12,399 bases of DNA from positions 1 through 12,399 of the forward strand of contig CALKIP010000056.1 in assembly GCA_937995995.1 (NCBI GenBank), in the 5' to 3' direction. The stretch comes from an uncultured bacterium. GTDB taxonomy: Bacteria; Gemmatimonadota; Gemmatimonadetes; Longimicrobiales; RSA9. Within the stretch, counting starts at the first letter, position 1. Every line of letters starts with the position of its first letter. Position numbers and translations under genes: made by a program. The notes below the pieces were generated by a model that saw only the letters and a list, made by a program, of their open reading frames with translations, was not told the origin of the DNA and did not search any database. This document shows, piece by piece, positions 1 to 6,438 of the stretch.

Positions 1-236
1 TCCCCACACTGCCGGCCACCCACCAGCCCGACGACGCCAGAGGCGGCAGCATGGCCCCGTGCGATGGCGCGCCGCTATGGCTCGGAAACAGACGAGCGTA
101 CGCCCGTGCAGGGGCGTGCCGCGCGTGCGAGCGATGCGGCTACGCGTGGTGCGGGGTCGTTGGTACGGATCGTGAACCGCCTGCCCCATCCCCTGGGGGC
201 GGCGACGACCGCCCACGCGCCCATCGAGGAGGTGCC
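1..236. other. Upstream region without a supported gene
   Basis: No gene, RNA or clear promoter can be supported here. More than one + strand frame stays open across the stretch, which is expected from its GC content. The peptide that an ATG at 51 would add to the protease is rich in Cys, Arg and Gly and looks non-coding. A short GC stem (183-187 with 196-200) has no T-run after it, so I do not call a terminator. The stretch may contain the promoter of the protease operon, but I see no convincing -35/-10 pair. Confidence 0.4.
227..232 (+). promoter_or_regulatory. Ribosome binding site that sets the protease start
   Basis: A perfect AGGAGG lies four bases before the ATG at 237. This favours that codon over the in-frame ATG at 51, which has no comparable site and would add 62 residues unlike the family. 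Confidence 0.6.
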
Positions 237-2657
237 ATGGCCGATCCGAAGTCGCTGCCGGCCGAGCGGCTGTACCGCGCAACCCGTCCGGAGGAGCTGG
301 GTTTCGACACCACGGCGGAGCTGGAGCCGCTGGTCGGCGCGATCGGGCAGCCCGATGCCATGGCCGCGCTGGAGCTCGGGCTCGCCATGGAGCCGCCCGG
401 CTACAACATCTTCGTCCTGGGCGAGCCGGGCTCCGGGCGTATGAGCCTGGTCCGCAAGGCGGTGCGGGAGCGCGCCGCCGAGCGGCCGACGCCGCCCGAC
501 TGGTGCTTCGTCTACAACTTCGCCGACCCGCGCCGCCCGCGGGCACTGGAGCTGCCCACGGGGCGGGCGCCGGAGTTTCGCGAAGACGTGAGTCATCTCG
601 TCACGGAACTGCGCGAAACCATCCCCGACGCCCTCGCCTCCGATGCCGTGACCAAGCGCCGCTCGGCGTTGCTCGAGGAGCCGCAGGCGAGAGCGACCGA
701 GGCGCTCGATGAGCTGAGGAAGGACTTCGAGGAGGATGAGTACGTGGTCCTGACCGGCACGCCCGAGGCGATCGTGGTGATGCCGGCCCGTGGCGGCGAG
801 CCACTCGAGCGGGATGCTTACCTGGCGCTCCCCGCGGAGATGCGCGAGGAGATCGATGCGCACGTGCGGGAGGCGACGAACCGCGTCGCGGGGGTGCAGC
901 GTCGCATCCAGGAGCTGACGCGCGAGGCGCGTGAGAGCATCGAGGAGCTGAATCGCGACGTCGCCCGCAGTATGATCGGTTACCGCATCTCGACGCTCAA
1001 GGAGAAGTACGCGGGATCGGAGGACGTGGTCCGGCACCTCGATGCGGTCTGCGAGGACGTGGTCGGCAACGCGGAGAAGTTCACGACGCGGCCCGAGGAG
1101 GCGGAGGCCGCCACCCAGGCCGCGGTCGCGCTCCTCGGCACCGCACAGGAGGATTTCTTCTCGCGCTACCAGGTCAATGTCCTGGTCACGCGCGAGCCGG
1201 ATTCCGGCGCTCCCGTGATTGAGGAGTCGGACCCGCACCTGCATAACCTCCTCGGCCGGCTCGGGCTGCGGATGCAGTTCGGGGGCATGGTCGCCGACTT
1301 CAGCCGGATCACGCCCGGCGCGTTGCAGCGGGCGAACGGCGGCTACCTCGTCGTGGATGCCAAAGAACTGCTCACTCGGCCTCTCGCATGGCCGGCGCTC
1401 AAACGAGCGCTCAAGAGTCGGGAGCTGCTGCCGGCGGAGTCCACCTCCGAGCTCGGCCTGGTCGTGGCCGATTCGATCGAGCCGGAGCCGATCCCGGCAA
1501 ACGTGAAGGTGGTCCTGGTCGGCGAGCCCGCCCTCTACTACCTCATGCGTTCGCTCGATACCGAGTTCGGCGAGCTCTTCAAGGTGAAGGTCGACTTCCA
1601 GCCGCAGATGGACCGGAACACCGAGACCGAGCTCGGCTACGCCCGCCTCGTTGCTAGCCAGGTCAAGAAGGAGTCGCTCCCGCCCTTCGACGCCTCCGCC
1701 GTCGCCGCACTCATCCAGGAGGGCTCGCGCCTGGCCGGTGATCAGGTGAAGCTGACCACCCGCTGCGGCGAGATCGTCGACCTCATCCGCGAGGCGGCGC
1801 ACTGGGCCCGCGCCGCGGGCCGGGAGCCGGTGAGCGCGGAGGATGTGGAGCGCGCACTCGCCGAGCGCGACCGGCGCGACAAGCGTATGCAACGCGACCT
1901 GCTCGAGCTGATCGAGCGCGGGGTGCTGGCCTTCGAGCCCGAGGGCGAGCGAGTCGGCCAGCTCTACGGCATCGGGCTGCTCGCGGCGGCAGGCGAGGTC
2001 TTCGGCCGCCCGATCCGCGTCATGGCCAGCGCGTACATGGGGACCGGAGGCGTGATCAACATCGAGCGCGAGGCCGAGCTGAGCGGCAAGCTGCACAGCA
2101 AGGGATTCCTCGTCCTCTCCGGCTACCTGGGGTGGATGTTCGCGCGCACCGAGCCACTGATCCTCACGGCGAGCCTGTCGTTCGAGCAGATGTACGAGGA
2201 GGTCGAGGGCGACAGCGCATCCGTCGCGGAGCTGATCGGACTCCTCTCGGCGATCGGAGAGATTCCCCTACGGCAGGGGATCGCGGTCACCGGTGCGATC
2301 AGCGAGAAGGGCTTCGTGCTCCCCGTGGGCGGGGTCACACAGAAGGTCGAAGGCTTCTACGCGGCGTGCGAGCGCACGGGGCTCACCGGTGAGCAGGGCG
2401 TCATCCTGCCGCGGCGGAACGTGGAGAATCTCACGCTGCGGCGTGAGGTGCGCGACGCCGTCGAGGCCGGCCGCTTCCACGTCTGGGCGATCGACCGCGT
2501 AGACGAGGGGTGGCCGGTGCTGGCCGGCCGGGAGGCGGGGGAGCGGCAGGCCGACGGGAGCTTCCCGGAGGGATCGGTGAACCGTGCCGTGCAGGACCGA
2601 CTCTCGCGCTGGGCAGGCGAGTGGAAGAAGTTCGCGCACCCGGAGGCACGCCGGTGA
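237..2657 (+). CDS. Lon-family Ser-Lys protease, LonB/LonC type (AAA_32 group)
   Basis: This is an 806-residue Lon-like peptidase, probably a cytoplasmic oligomer that degrades damaged or unfolded proteins. The C-terminal proteolytic domain is clear: catalytic Ser660 in EGDSAS and Lys703 in GGVTQKVEGF are 43 residues apart, the same distance as in E. coli Lon (Ser679/Lys722). The N-terminal AAA+ part is split. A Walker A-like loop at residues 62-70 reads GEPGSGRMS, with Arg and Met where Lys and Ser/Thr are usual. A long charged helical insert of nearly 300 residues follows, then a Walker B-like strand ending in Asp374-Ala instead of Asp-Glu. A lid-type helical region precedes the protease domain. 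This sliced layout matches the LonB/LonC-like family, of which Meiothermus LonC is reported to be ATP-independent. It starts at ATG 237 behind AGGAGG. A PRPP synthetase gene follows after 43 bases. The protease assignment is secure; ATP dependence is open. Confidence 0.93.
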   Translation: MADPKSLPAERLYRATRPEELGFDTTAELEPLVGAIGQPDAMAALELGLAMEPPGYNIFVLGEPGSGRMSLVRKAVRERAAERPTPPDWCFVYNFADPRRPRALELPTGRAPEFREDVSHLVTELRETIPDALASDAVTKRRSALLEEPQARATEALDELRKDFEEDEYVVLTGTPEAIVVMPARGGEPLERDAYLALPAEMREEIDAHVREATNRVAGVQRRIQELTREARESIEELNRDVARSMIGYRISTLKEKYAGSEDVVRHLDAVCEDVVGNAEKFTTRPEEAEAATQAAVALLGTAQEDFFSRYQVNVLVTREPDSGAPVIEESDPHLHNLLGRLGLRMQFGGMVADFSRITPGALQRANGGYLVVDAKELLTRPLAWPALKRALKSRELLPAESTSELGLVVADSIEPEPIPANVKVVLVGEPALYYLMRSLDTEFGELFKVKVDFQPQMDRNTETELGYARLVASQVKKESLPPFDASAVAALIQEGSRLAGDQVKLTTRCGEIVDLIREAAHWARAAGREPVSAEDVERALAERDRRDKRMQRDLLELIERGVLAFEPEGERVGQLYGIGLLAAAGEVFGRPIRVMASAYMGTGGVINIEREAELSGKLHSKGFLVLSGYLGWMFARTEPLILTASLSFEQMYEEVEGDSASVAELIGLLSAIGEIPLRQGIAVTGAISEKGFVLPVGGVTQKVEGFYAACERTGLTGEQGVILPRRNVENLTLRREVRDAVEAGRFHVWAIDRVDEGWPVLAGREAGERQADGSFPEGSVNRAVQDRLSRWAGEWKKFAHPEARR

Positions 2658-2700
2658 CCCACGTGCGAGCTGGGCCGGAGGTCGTGCTCCGGGGCTGCCG

Positions 2701-3657
2701 ATGCCGAAATCGGGCGGGATCGTGATCGACGAGTGTGCGATCGTCGCTGGCTCGGCGAGCCGGCACCTGGCGGAGGCGATCGCCGACGAGCTCGGCACGC
2801 CGCCCACACCCTCCTCGGTGGAGCGCTTCCCGGACGGCGAGGTCGCGGTGCGGCTCGAGGCGACGGTACGCGGCCGCCGCGTCTTCATCGTGCAGTCCAC
2901 GGCGCCGCCCGTCGACGTCCATCTGGTCGAGCTCCTTGCCTTCGTGGATGCGTGCCGCCGTGCCGCGGCCGGCCACATCACCGCCGTGATCCCCTACTTC
3001 GGCTATGCCCGCTCCGATCGGCGCAAGGGGCAGCGCGTTCCCGTCATGGCGAGTCTCGTGGCCGAGCTCCTCCAGGCGGCCGGGGTTCGGCACGTCATCA
3101 CCGTAGATGTGCATTCGCCCCAGCTCGAGGGCTTTTTTCGGGTCCCGGTCGACAACCTGACGGCGATTCCGACACTGGCCCGGACGCTGGAAGGTCGGAT
3201 CCCCGAGGATGCGATCATCGTCGCGCCCGACCTCGGCGCCGCGGAGCGTGCGAGCGCCTTCGCGGGGCACTTCGACCTTCCAGTCGCCGTGCTCCACAAG
3301 CGGCGCCGGAGCGGGACGCAGGTGGAGGTCACACAGGTCGTGGGCGAGGTGAGGGGACGACCGGTGGTCCTCGTCGACGACATGATCTCGACCGGCGGCA
3401 CGATCGCCGAGGGGGTGCGCGCACTGATCGAGGCCGGCGCCCGGCCGGAGTGCACCGTCGTCGCTACGCACGGTGTCCTCACGGGTCCGGCCCGTGAACG
3501 GCTCTCGGCGCCGGAGATCAGGCAGGTGGTCCTTACGGATACGATCGCAATCGACCGCGAGGCCAGGCCACCCATGACGGTCGCCTCGGTCGCGCCGCTC
3601 CTGGCTTCCGCGATCGGGCGAGTCACGGCTGGACGATCGCTCGAGGCGCTGTTCTGA
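2701..3657 (+). CDS. prs: Ribose-phosphate pyrophosphokinase (PRPP synthetase), divergent class I-like
   Basis: This 318-residue enzyme should convert ribose 5-phosphate and ATP to PRPP and AMP, feeding purine, pyrimidine, His, Trp and NAD synthesis. Visible motifs are the ATP-site loop FPDGE (43-47), PYFGYARSDRR, the catalytic-region His138 in DVHSPQLEGFF, the ribose-phosphate side APDLGAAERA, the flexible catalytic loop around Lys200-Arg203, and the PRPP loop VDDMISTGGT with Asp226/Asp227. The C-terminal SVAPLLASAIGR pattern and the length fit class I enzymes. Several positions differ from the usual class I text: ARSDRR instead of ARQDRK, DVHSPQ instead of DLHAGQ, and STGGT instead of DTAGT, the last being more like archaeal enzymes. 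It may therefore be a second copy rather than the main prs. ATG 2701 has only a weak GGGG upstream; an in-frame GTG at 2722 is an alternative start. It lies between the protease and a phosphoribosyltransferase. Confidence 0.92.
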   Translation: MPKSGGIVIDECAIVAGSASRHLAEAIADELGTPPTPSSVERFPDGEVAVRLEATVRGRRVFIVQSTAPPVDVHLVELLAFVDACRRAAAGHITAVIPYFGYARSDRRKGQRVPVMASLVAELLQAAGVRHVITVDVHSPQLEGFFRVPVDNLTAIPTLARTLEGRIPEDAIIVAPDLGAAERASAFAGHFDLPVAVLHKRRRSGTQVEVTQVVGEVRGRPVVLVDDMISTGGTIAEGVRALIEAGARPECTVVATHGVLTGPARERLSAPEIRQVVLTDTIAIDREARPPMTVASVAPLLASAIGRVTAGRSLEALF

Positions 3658-3677
3658 AGGGGGCAGCGCACACGCGA

Positions 3678-3683
3678 AAGGAG
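3678..3683 (+). promoter_or_regulatory. Ribosome binding site of the phosphoribosyltransferase
   Basis: AAGGAG lies seven bases before the ATG at 3691, inside the 33-base gap after prs. An earlier ATG at 3686 is out of frame, so this site selects 3691. Confidence 0.6.
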
Positions 3684-3690
3684 AAATGGG

Positions 3691-4344
3691 ATGGAGTTGG
3701 ACGGAATCTTTCAGGATCGTTGGGAGGCCGGTCGCGTGCTGGCCGACCGACTGAGGAGGTATGCCGACCGCGAGGACGTGATCGTCCTCGCACTTCCTCG
3801 TGGCGGCGTGCCCGTGGGCTACGAGGTCGCCAAGGCGCTGAATGTGCCGCTCGACCTCCTCATGGTCCGCAAGCTCGGCCTGCCCGGACAGGAGGAGCTC
3901 GCCATGGGCGCGATCGCTTCGGGCGGCGTTTGCGTCCTGAACGACGAAGTCATCAAGATGACCGGCGTGCCGAAGGAGGTCATCGAGCGGGTGGCCAATG
4001 ACGAGAAGAACGAGTTGGAGCGGCGCGAGCTCGAGTACCGCGGCAACCGCCCGCCCCCGGAGGTCGAGGGACGCACGGTGATCCTGGTGGACGACGGCGT
4101 CGCCACCGGCTCGACGATCCGTGCCGGCGTGGAGGCGCTCCGCACTCGCCGCCCCGCGCGCATCGTCGTCGCGGTCCCGACCGCTTCACCTGCGGCGTGT
4201 GAGAGTCTGGCGCTCATCGCGGATGAGGTGGTCTGCGTGGCCCAGCCCGACCCGTTCATGGCGATCAGTCTCTCGTATGTCGAGTTCCCGCAACTGAGCG
4301 ACGACGACGTGCGCGACATCCTGCGGCGGGCGGCCCGGAAGTGA
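3691..4344 (+). CDS. Stand-alone phosphoribosyltransferase, substrate unknown
   Basis: A 217-residue type I phosphoribosyltransferase fold. The PRPP-binding loop VILVDDGVATGST carries Asp134 and Asp135, and the N-terminal LALPRGGVPVGYEVAKAL and VRKLGLPGQEELAMGAI blocks are typical of the uncharacterised phosphoribosyltransferase group that includes Mycobacterium tuberculosis Rv0571c. In other bacteria such domains are often fused to, or sit beside, dienelactone hydrolase or erythromycin esterase-like proteins in stress gene clusters. Here the domain stands alone. The base or other acceptor cannot be read from the sequence. It follows prs by 33 bases on the same strand, so a supply-and-use pairing for PRPP is likely. 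Its downstream neighbour points the other way, so it is probably the last gene of the protease operon. The fold is certain; the biological reaction is not known. Confidence 0.88.
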   Translation: MELDGIFQDRWEAGRVLADRLRRYADREDVIVLALPRGGVPVGYEVAKALNVPLDLLMVRKLGLPGQEELAMGAIASGGVCVLNDEVIKMTGVPKEVIERVANDEKNELERRELEYRGNRPPPEVEGRTVILVDDGVATGSTIRAGVEALRTRRPARIVVAVPTASPAACESLALIADEVVCVAQPDPFMAISLSYVEFPQLSDDDVRDILRRAARK

Positions 4345-4413
4345 CCCCACGTCCGTGAGGGCAGCGGCGGGATCGGGGCCGCCAACCGGTCCGCCCACTC
4401 GGGACGCGGGGTG

Positions 4414-4731
4414 CTACATCTCCTCCTCCATTCGCCGGCGGCGCCCGACCTTGCCTCGAGCCTCGTCCGGATCGATGCCGCGCACGGACGGCGAAGATGC
4501 ACCCGGTGTCTGGATCCCGCCCGAACGGCCGGAGGTGCCGGTCGTGCCGCCGAAGGAGCCAGGCACGGTCCCGCTCGCCTCATCTGCCTCGCCGGCCACG
4601 CCCTCGATGCCGATGTCGGCCTGTTCGCTCTCGGTCAGTTCACGGGTACGCTGCCGGGCACTCCGCCGATGGAGCGCCTCGTCTCTCTCCTGCACCTCCC
4701 GCGACTTGTCCGCCTTCCGCTTGTCGGCCAC
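4414..4731 (-). CDS. Small hydrophilic, probably disordered protein
   Basis: I do not recognise this 105-residue protein. It reads from a GTG at 4731 to a TAG at 4414-4416. The N-terminal third is highly charged and helix-prone (ADKRKADKSREVQERDEAL, then Arg/Glu-rich). The middle is Gly/Thr/Ser-rich (GTVPGSFGGTTGTSGRSGG). The end is basic then acidic (GRRRRMEEEM). It has no Cys, no Trp, no signal peptide and no hydrophobic segment, so it is soluble and likely unstructured. An AGGAGG five bases before the GTG supports this start. The same DNA is open on the + strand, but that translation is rich in Pro, Arg, Cys and Leu and lacks a ribosome site. It converges on the phosphoribosyltransferase, leaving 69 bases between them, and diverges from the gene at 4861. 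Confidence 0.6.
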   Translation of the reverse strand: MADKRKADKSREVQERDEALHRRSARQRTRELTESEQADIGIEGVAGEADEASGTVPGSFGGTTGTSGRSGGIQTPGASSPSVRGIDPDEARGKVGRRRRMEEEM

Positions 4732-4736
4732 GATCT

Positions 4737-4742
4737 CCTCCT
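4737..4742 (-). promoter_or_regulatory. Ribosome binding site of the - strand small gene
   Basis: On the - strand this reads AGGAGG, five bases before the GTG whose first base is 4731. It is the main reason for choosing a GTG start and for reading this stretch on the - strand. Confidence 0.5.
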
Positions 4743-4782
4743 GGTTGCTCGGACGGCTGCGGACAGAAGATGCGCAAGCGAT

Positions 4783-4795
4783 ATGCCTTGGGCAT
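4783..4795. repeat. Short palindrome in the divergent intergenic region
   Basis: ATGCC-TTG-GGCAT is a perfect 5-base inverted repeat with a 3-base centre. It lies between the - strand small gene and the + strand gene at 4861, just upstream of the possible promoter at 4801-4829. It could be an operator shared by the two genes. Repeats this short also arise by chance. Confidence 0.3.
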
Positions 4796-4800
4796 TCCGT

Positions 4801-4829
4801 TTGCCCTCGCCGCGCGCCCGACCTAGCTT
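4801..4829 (+). promoter_or_regulatory. Possible sigma-70-type promoter for the 4861 gene
   Basis: TTGCCC at 4801-4806 and TAGCTT at 4824-4829 are separated by exactly 17 bases. They match four and three positions of the TTGACA/TATAAT consensus. Transcription would begin near 4836, about 25 bases before the ATG. The stretch is relatively T-rich within GC-rich surroundings. The match is modest and rests on spacing and position. Confidence 0.35.
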
Positions 4830-4860
4830 TACGCCAGGCATCGAACCGAGCGCGGGGTCC

Positions 4861-5337
4861 ATGATGCGCCCAGTGAACGATCACCTGGAGGATGCCGCGA
4901 CGATGCTCGCCGAACGACGCGCCCGGCTGGAACGCCTGCTGGAGCGTCGTCTGGTGCCTCCCGTACCCACGTCGATCCCGGTCGAGCGGAGGGACCACCT
5001 CCTGGGAGAGGCGCGACAGCTGTTCTGGGACGAACTCTCCTGGGAGCAACTCACCGCCGAGGAGCGGGAGCGGGGGAGTCAGCGCGTGGAGCGCATGTTT
5101 CCGGGGCTCCTCGCCCTCGTCGTCGGGCTCCTCGCCGCGAGACTCCCTGAGGATTCCGGTGAGGCGGTCCCGCCCAGGCCGGGCGTGGTGGAGGAGATCC
5201 TGCTGTTCCTTGCCGGCCGTGCCGTCGACGCCGCAAACGACGTCGAACCCGGCGCCGACAGCGTCCACGACATCACCTGCCGACTCATGGACCTGATCCT
5301 GTACCGGCTCCACAACCTCACTCTGGACGAGATCTAG
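4861..5337 (+). CDS. Unrecognised helical protein
   Basis: A 158-residue protein that I cannot assign to a family. It appears mostly alpha-helical. An N-terminal stretch is rich in Glu, Arg and Leu (LEDAATMLAERRARLERLLE) and could form a coiled coil. A second charged helix follows, then a hydrophobic stretch (MFPGLLALVVGLLAARL) that may be a buried or membrane-associated helix, and two more Leu-rich helices. The ATG at 4861 (or 4864) starts the plausible part; the open frame further upstream is opposed by the - strand gene and lacks protein-like composition. No good Shine-Dalgarno sequence is visible, so a leaderless or weakly initiated message is possible. The phosphodiesterase gene begins 37 bases after its stop, so the two are probably co-transcribed. 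Confidence 0.6.
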   Translation: MMRPVNDHLEDAATMLAERRARLERLLERRLVPPVPTSIPVERRDHLLGEARQLFWDELSWEQLTAEERERGSQRVERMFPGLLALVVGLLAARLPEDSGEAVPPRPGVVEEILLFLAGRAVDAANDVEPGADSVHDITCRLMDLILYRLHNLTLDEI

Positions 5338-5374
5338 CGGGTGGAAATCGCCCGCCTGGAAGGCGACGAGTGAC

Positions 5375-6307
5375 ATGATCCGATCCCGACTGTTCCTCCC
5401 GCTCGCCGGTGCGGCCGCGGGGACCGCTCTCGGCGTCGCCCTGGCGTCGCGCCACTCGGCACGCCGCCGCGCCAGGCACCCGGTGCTCGCCGGTGGCCCG
5501 CTCCTGATCGCACACCGTGGCGGATCGGGCCTCGCGCCGGAGAACACCCTCGTCGCCTTCCGCCAGGCGGTCGACGACTGGGCCGCCGACATGATCGAGC
5601 TGGACGTCCATGCCTCCGCCGACGGCCACTGCGTCGTGATCCACGACCCGACGGTCGATCGGACGACGAACGGCTCGGGCGCGGTCGCCGAGATGACGCT
5701 CGAGGAGCTCAAGCGACTGGACGCCGGCTACCACTTCACCCCGGATGGCGGTCGGACCTTCCCGTTCCGTGGCCAGGAGGTCCGTATCCCCACGATCGAG
5801 GAGGTCCTGGAACAGCTGCCGGATACGCGGCTCACCGTGGAGGTCAAGGCGGCCGCTGCGCAGCGGCCGCTCTTCGAGGCGATCCGCCGTGCCGGCGCCG
5901 AGCACCGCGTCATCGCGGCGGGCGAGAAGGTCTCGTGCAGGACGGAGTTCGCGGGCTATCCGGGGCCGACGAGTGCGTCCGCGCACGACCTGCGGCGCCT
6001 CTACATTCTCCACCGCATGCACCTGGGCGTCTTCTGGTCCGCGGGCGTGGAGGCGGCACAGATGCCGGAGACGTGGGAGGGACGCCGAATCCTGACGCCG
6101 GAGTTCGTGCAGGAGCTTCACGCGCACGGGGTGGACGTGCACGTCTGGACCGTGAACGAAGCGGACGACATGCAACGGCTCCTCGATTGGGGCGTCGACG
6201 GGATCGTGACCGACCGCCCGGACCGACTGGCCGAGATCCTCGAAGCGCGGTTCGGGCGCCCGCTCGCACCGGCGCGCCGTCGCACGGCTCCCGCGACGAT
6301 GGAATGA
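5375..6307 (+). CDS. Glycerophosphodiester phosphodiesterase, membrane-anchored or exported
   Basis: A 310-residue GDPD-family enzyme that should hydrolyse glycerophosphodiesters from phospholipid turnover to glycerol 3-phosphate and an alcohol. The TIM-barrel signatures are clear: His47-Arg48 in AHRGGSGLAPENT, metal ligands Glu75 and Asp77 in MIELDVH, second catalytic His90 in VIHDPTVDRTT, Glu156/Lys158 in VEVK, and the C-terminal VHVWTVNEADD and GVDGIVTDRPD blocks. Residues 6-25 form a hydrophobic stretch with Arg on both sides, indicating an N-terminal membrane anchor or a poor signal peptide; no cleavage site stands out. The frame begins at ATG 5375 behind a GGAAGG sequence. It is the UgpQ/GlpQ type of enzyme, but the substrate alcohol cannot be told. 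A strong terminator follows 36 bases after the stop, closing this unit. Confidence 0.92.
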   Translation: MIRSRLFLPLAGAAAGTALGVALASRHSARRRARHPVLAGGPLLIAHRGGSGLAPENTLVAFRQAVDDWAADMIELDVHASADGHCVVIHDPTVDRTTNGSGAVAEMTLEELKRLDAGYHFTPDGGRTFPFRGQEVRIPTIEEVLEQLPDTRLTVEVKAAAAQRPLFEAIRRAGAEHRVIAAGEKVSCRTEFAGYPGPTSASAHDLRRLYILHRMHLGVFWSAGVEAAQMPETWEGRRILTPEFVQELHAHGVDVHVWTVNEADDMQRLLDWGVDGIVTDRPDRLAEILEARFGRPLAPARRRTAPATME

Positions 6308-6343
6308 AGCTTGCCCACCCGGCATGCCCTGACTCCGGCAACG

Positions 6344-6375
6344 ACGCCGCGTCTCCGACAGACGCGGCGTTTCTT
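6344..6375 (+). terminator. Rho-independent terminator after the phosphodiesterase
   Basis: A perfect 11-bp GC-rich stem (6344-6354 with 6360-6370), a five-base CCGAC loop and a T-rich tail TTTCTT at 6370-6375. It ends the unit containing the phosphodiesterase and separates it from the low-complexity genes downstream. Confidence 0.88.
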
Positions 6376-6438
6376 GCATCCACGAACGGGCATCGCCCGC
6401 GCCAGCGTATTCTTGCCAGCACAGGGGGAGGGTCGATC

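Noticed and set aside
51..236. N-terminal extension of the protease from ATG 51
   Set aside because: The added 62 residues have many Cys and Arg and no family match, while AGGAGG marks ATG 237.
75..2096. Long open frame on the - strand opposite the protease gene
   Set aside because: It lies over a gene with clear catalytic motifs, has no family signature and is rich in Arg, Leu, Ala and Gly as expected from antisense reading of GC-rich codons.
4345..4361. Weak stem after the phosphoribosyltransferase as a terminator
   Set aside because: The stem is short with a bulged base and lacks a T-run.
4411..4860. Upstream + strand extension of the helical protein
   Set aside because: Its composition is not protein-like, there is no ribosome site, and the - strand gene with a perfect ribosome site explains most of the stretch.
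5318..6379. Long - strand frame across the phosphodiesterase gene
   Set aside because: The + strand has complete GDPD motifs; the - strand translation has none.
5935..6438. Upstream extension of the BON protein frame
   Set aside because: It overlaps the phosphodiesterase in another frame and runs through the terminator; ATG 6439 has a good ribosome site.
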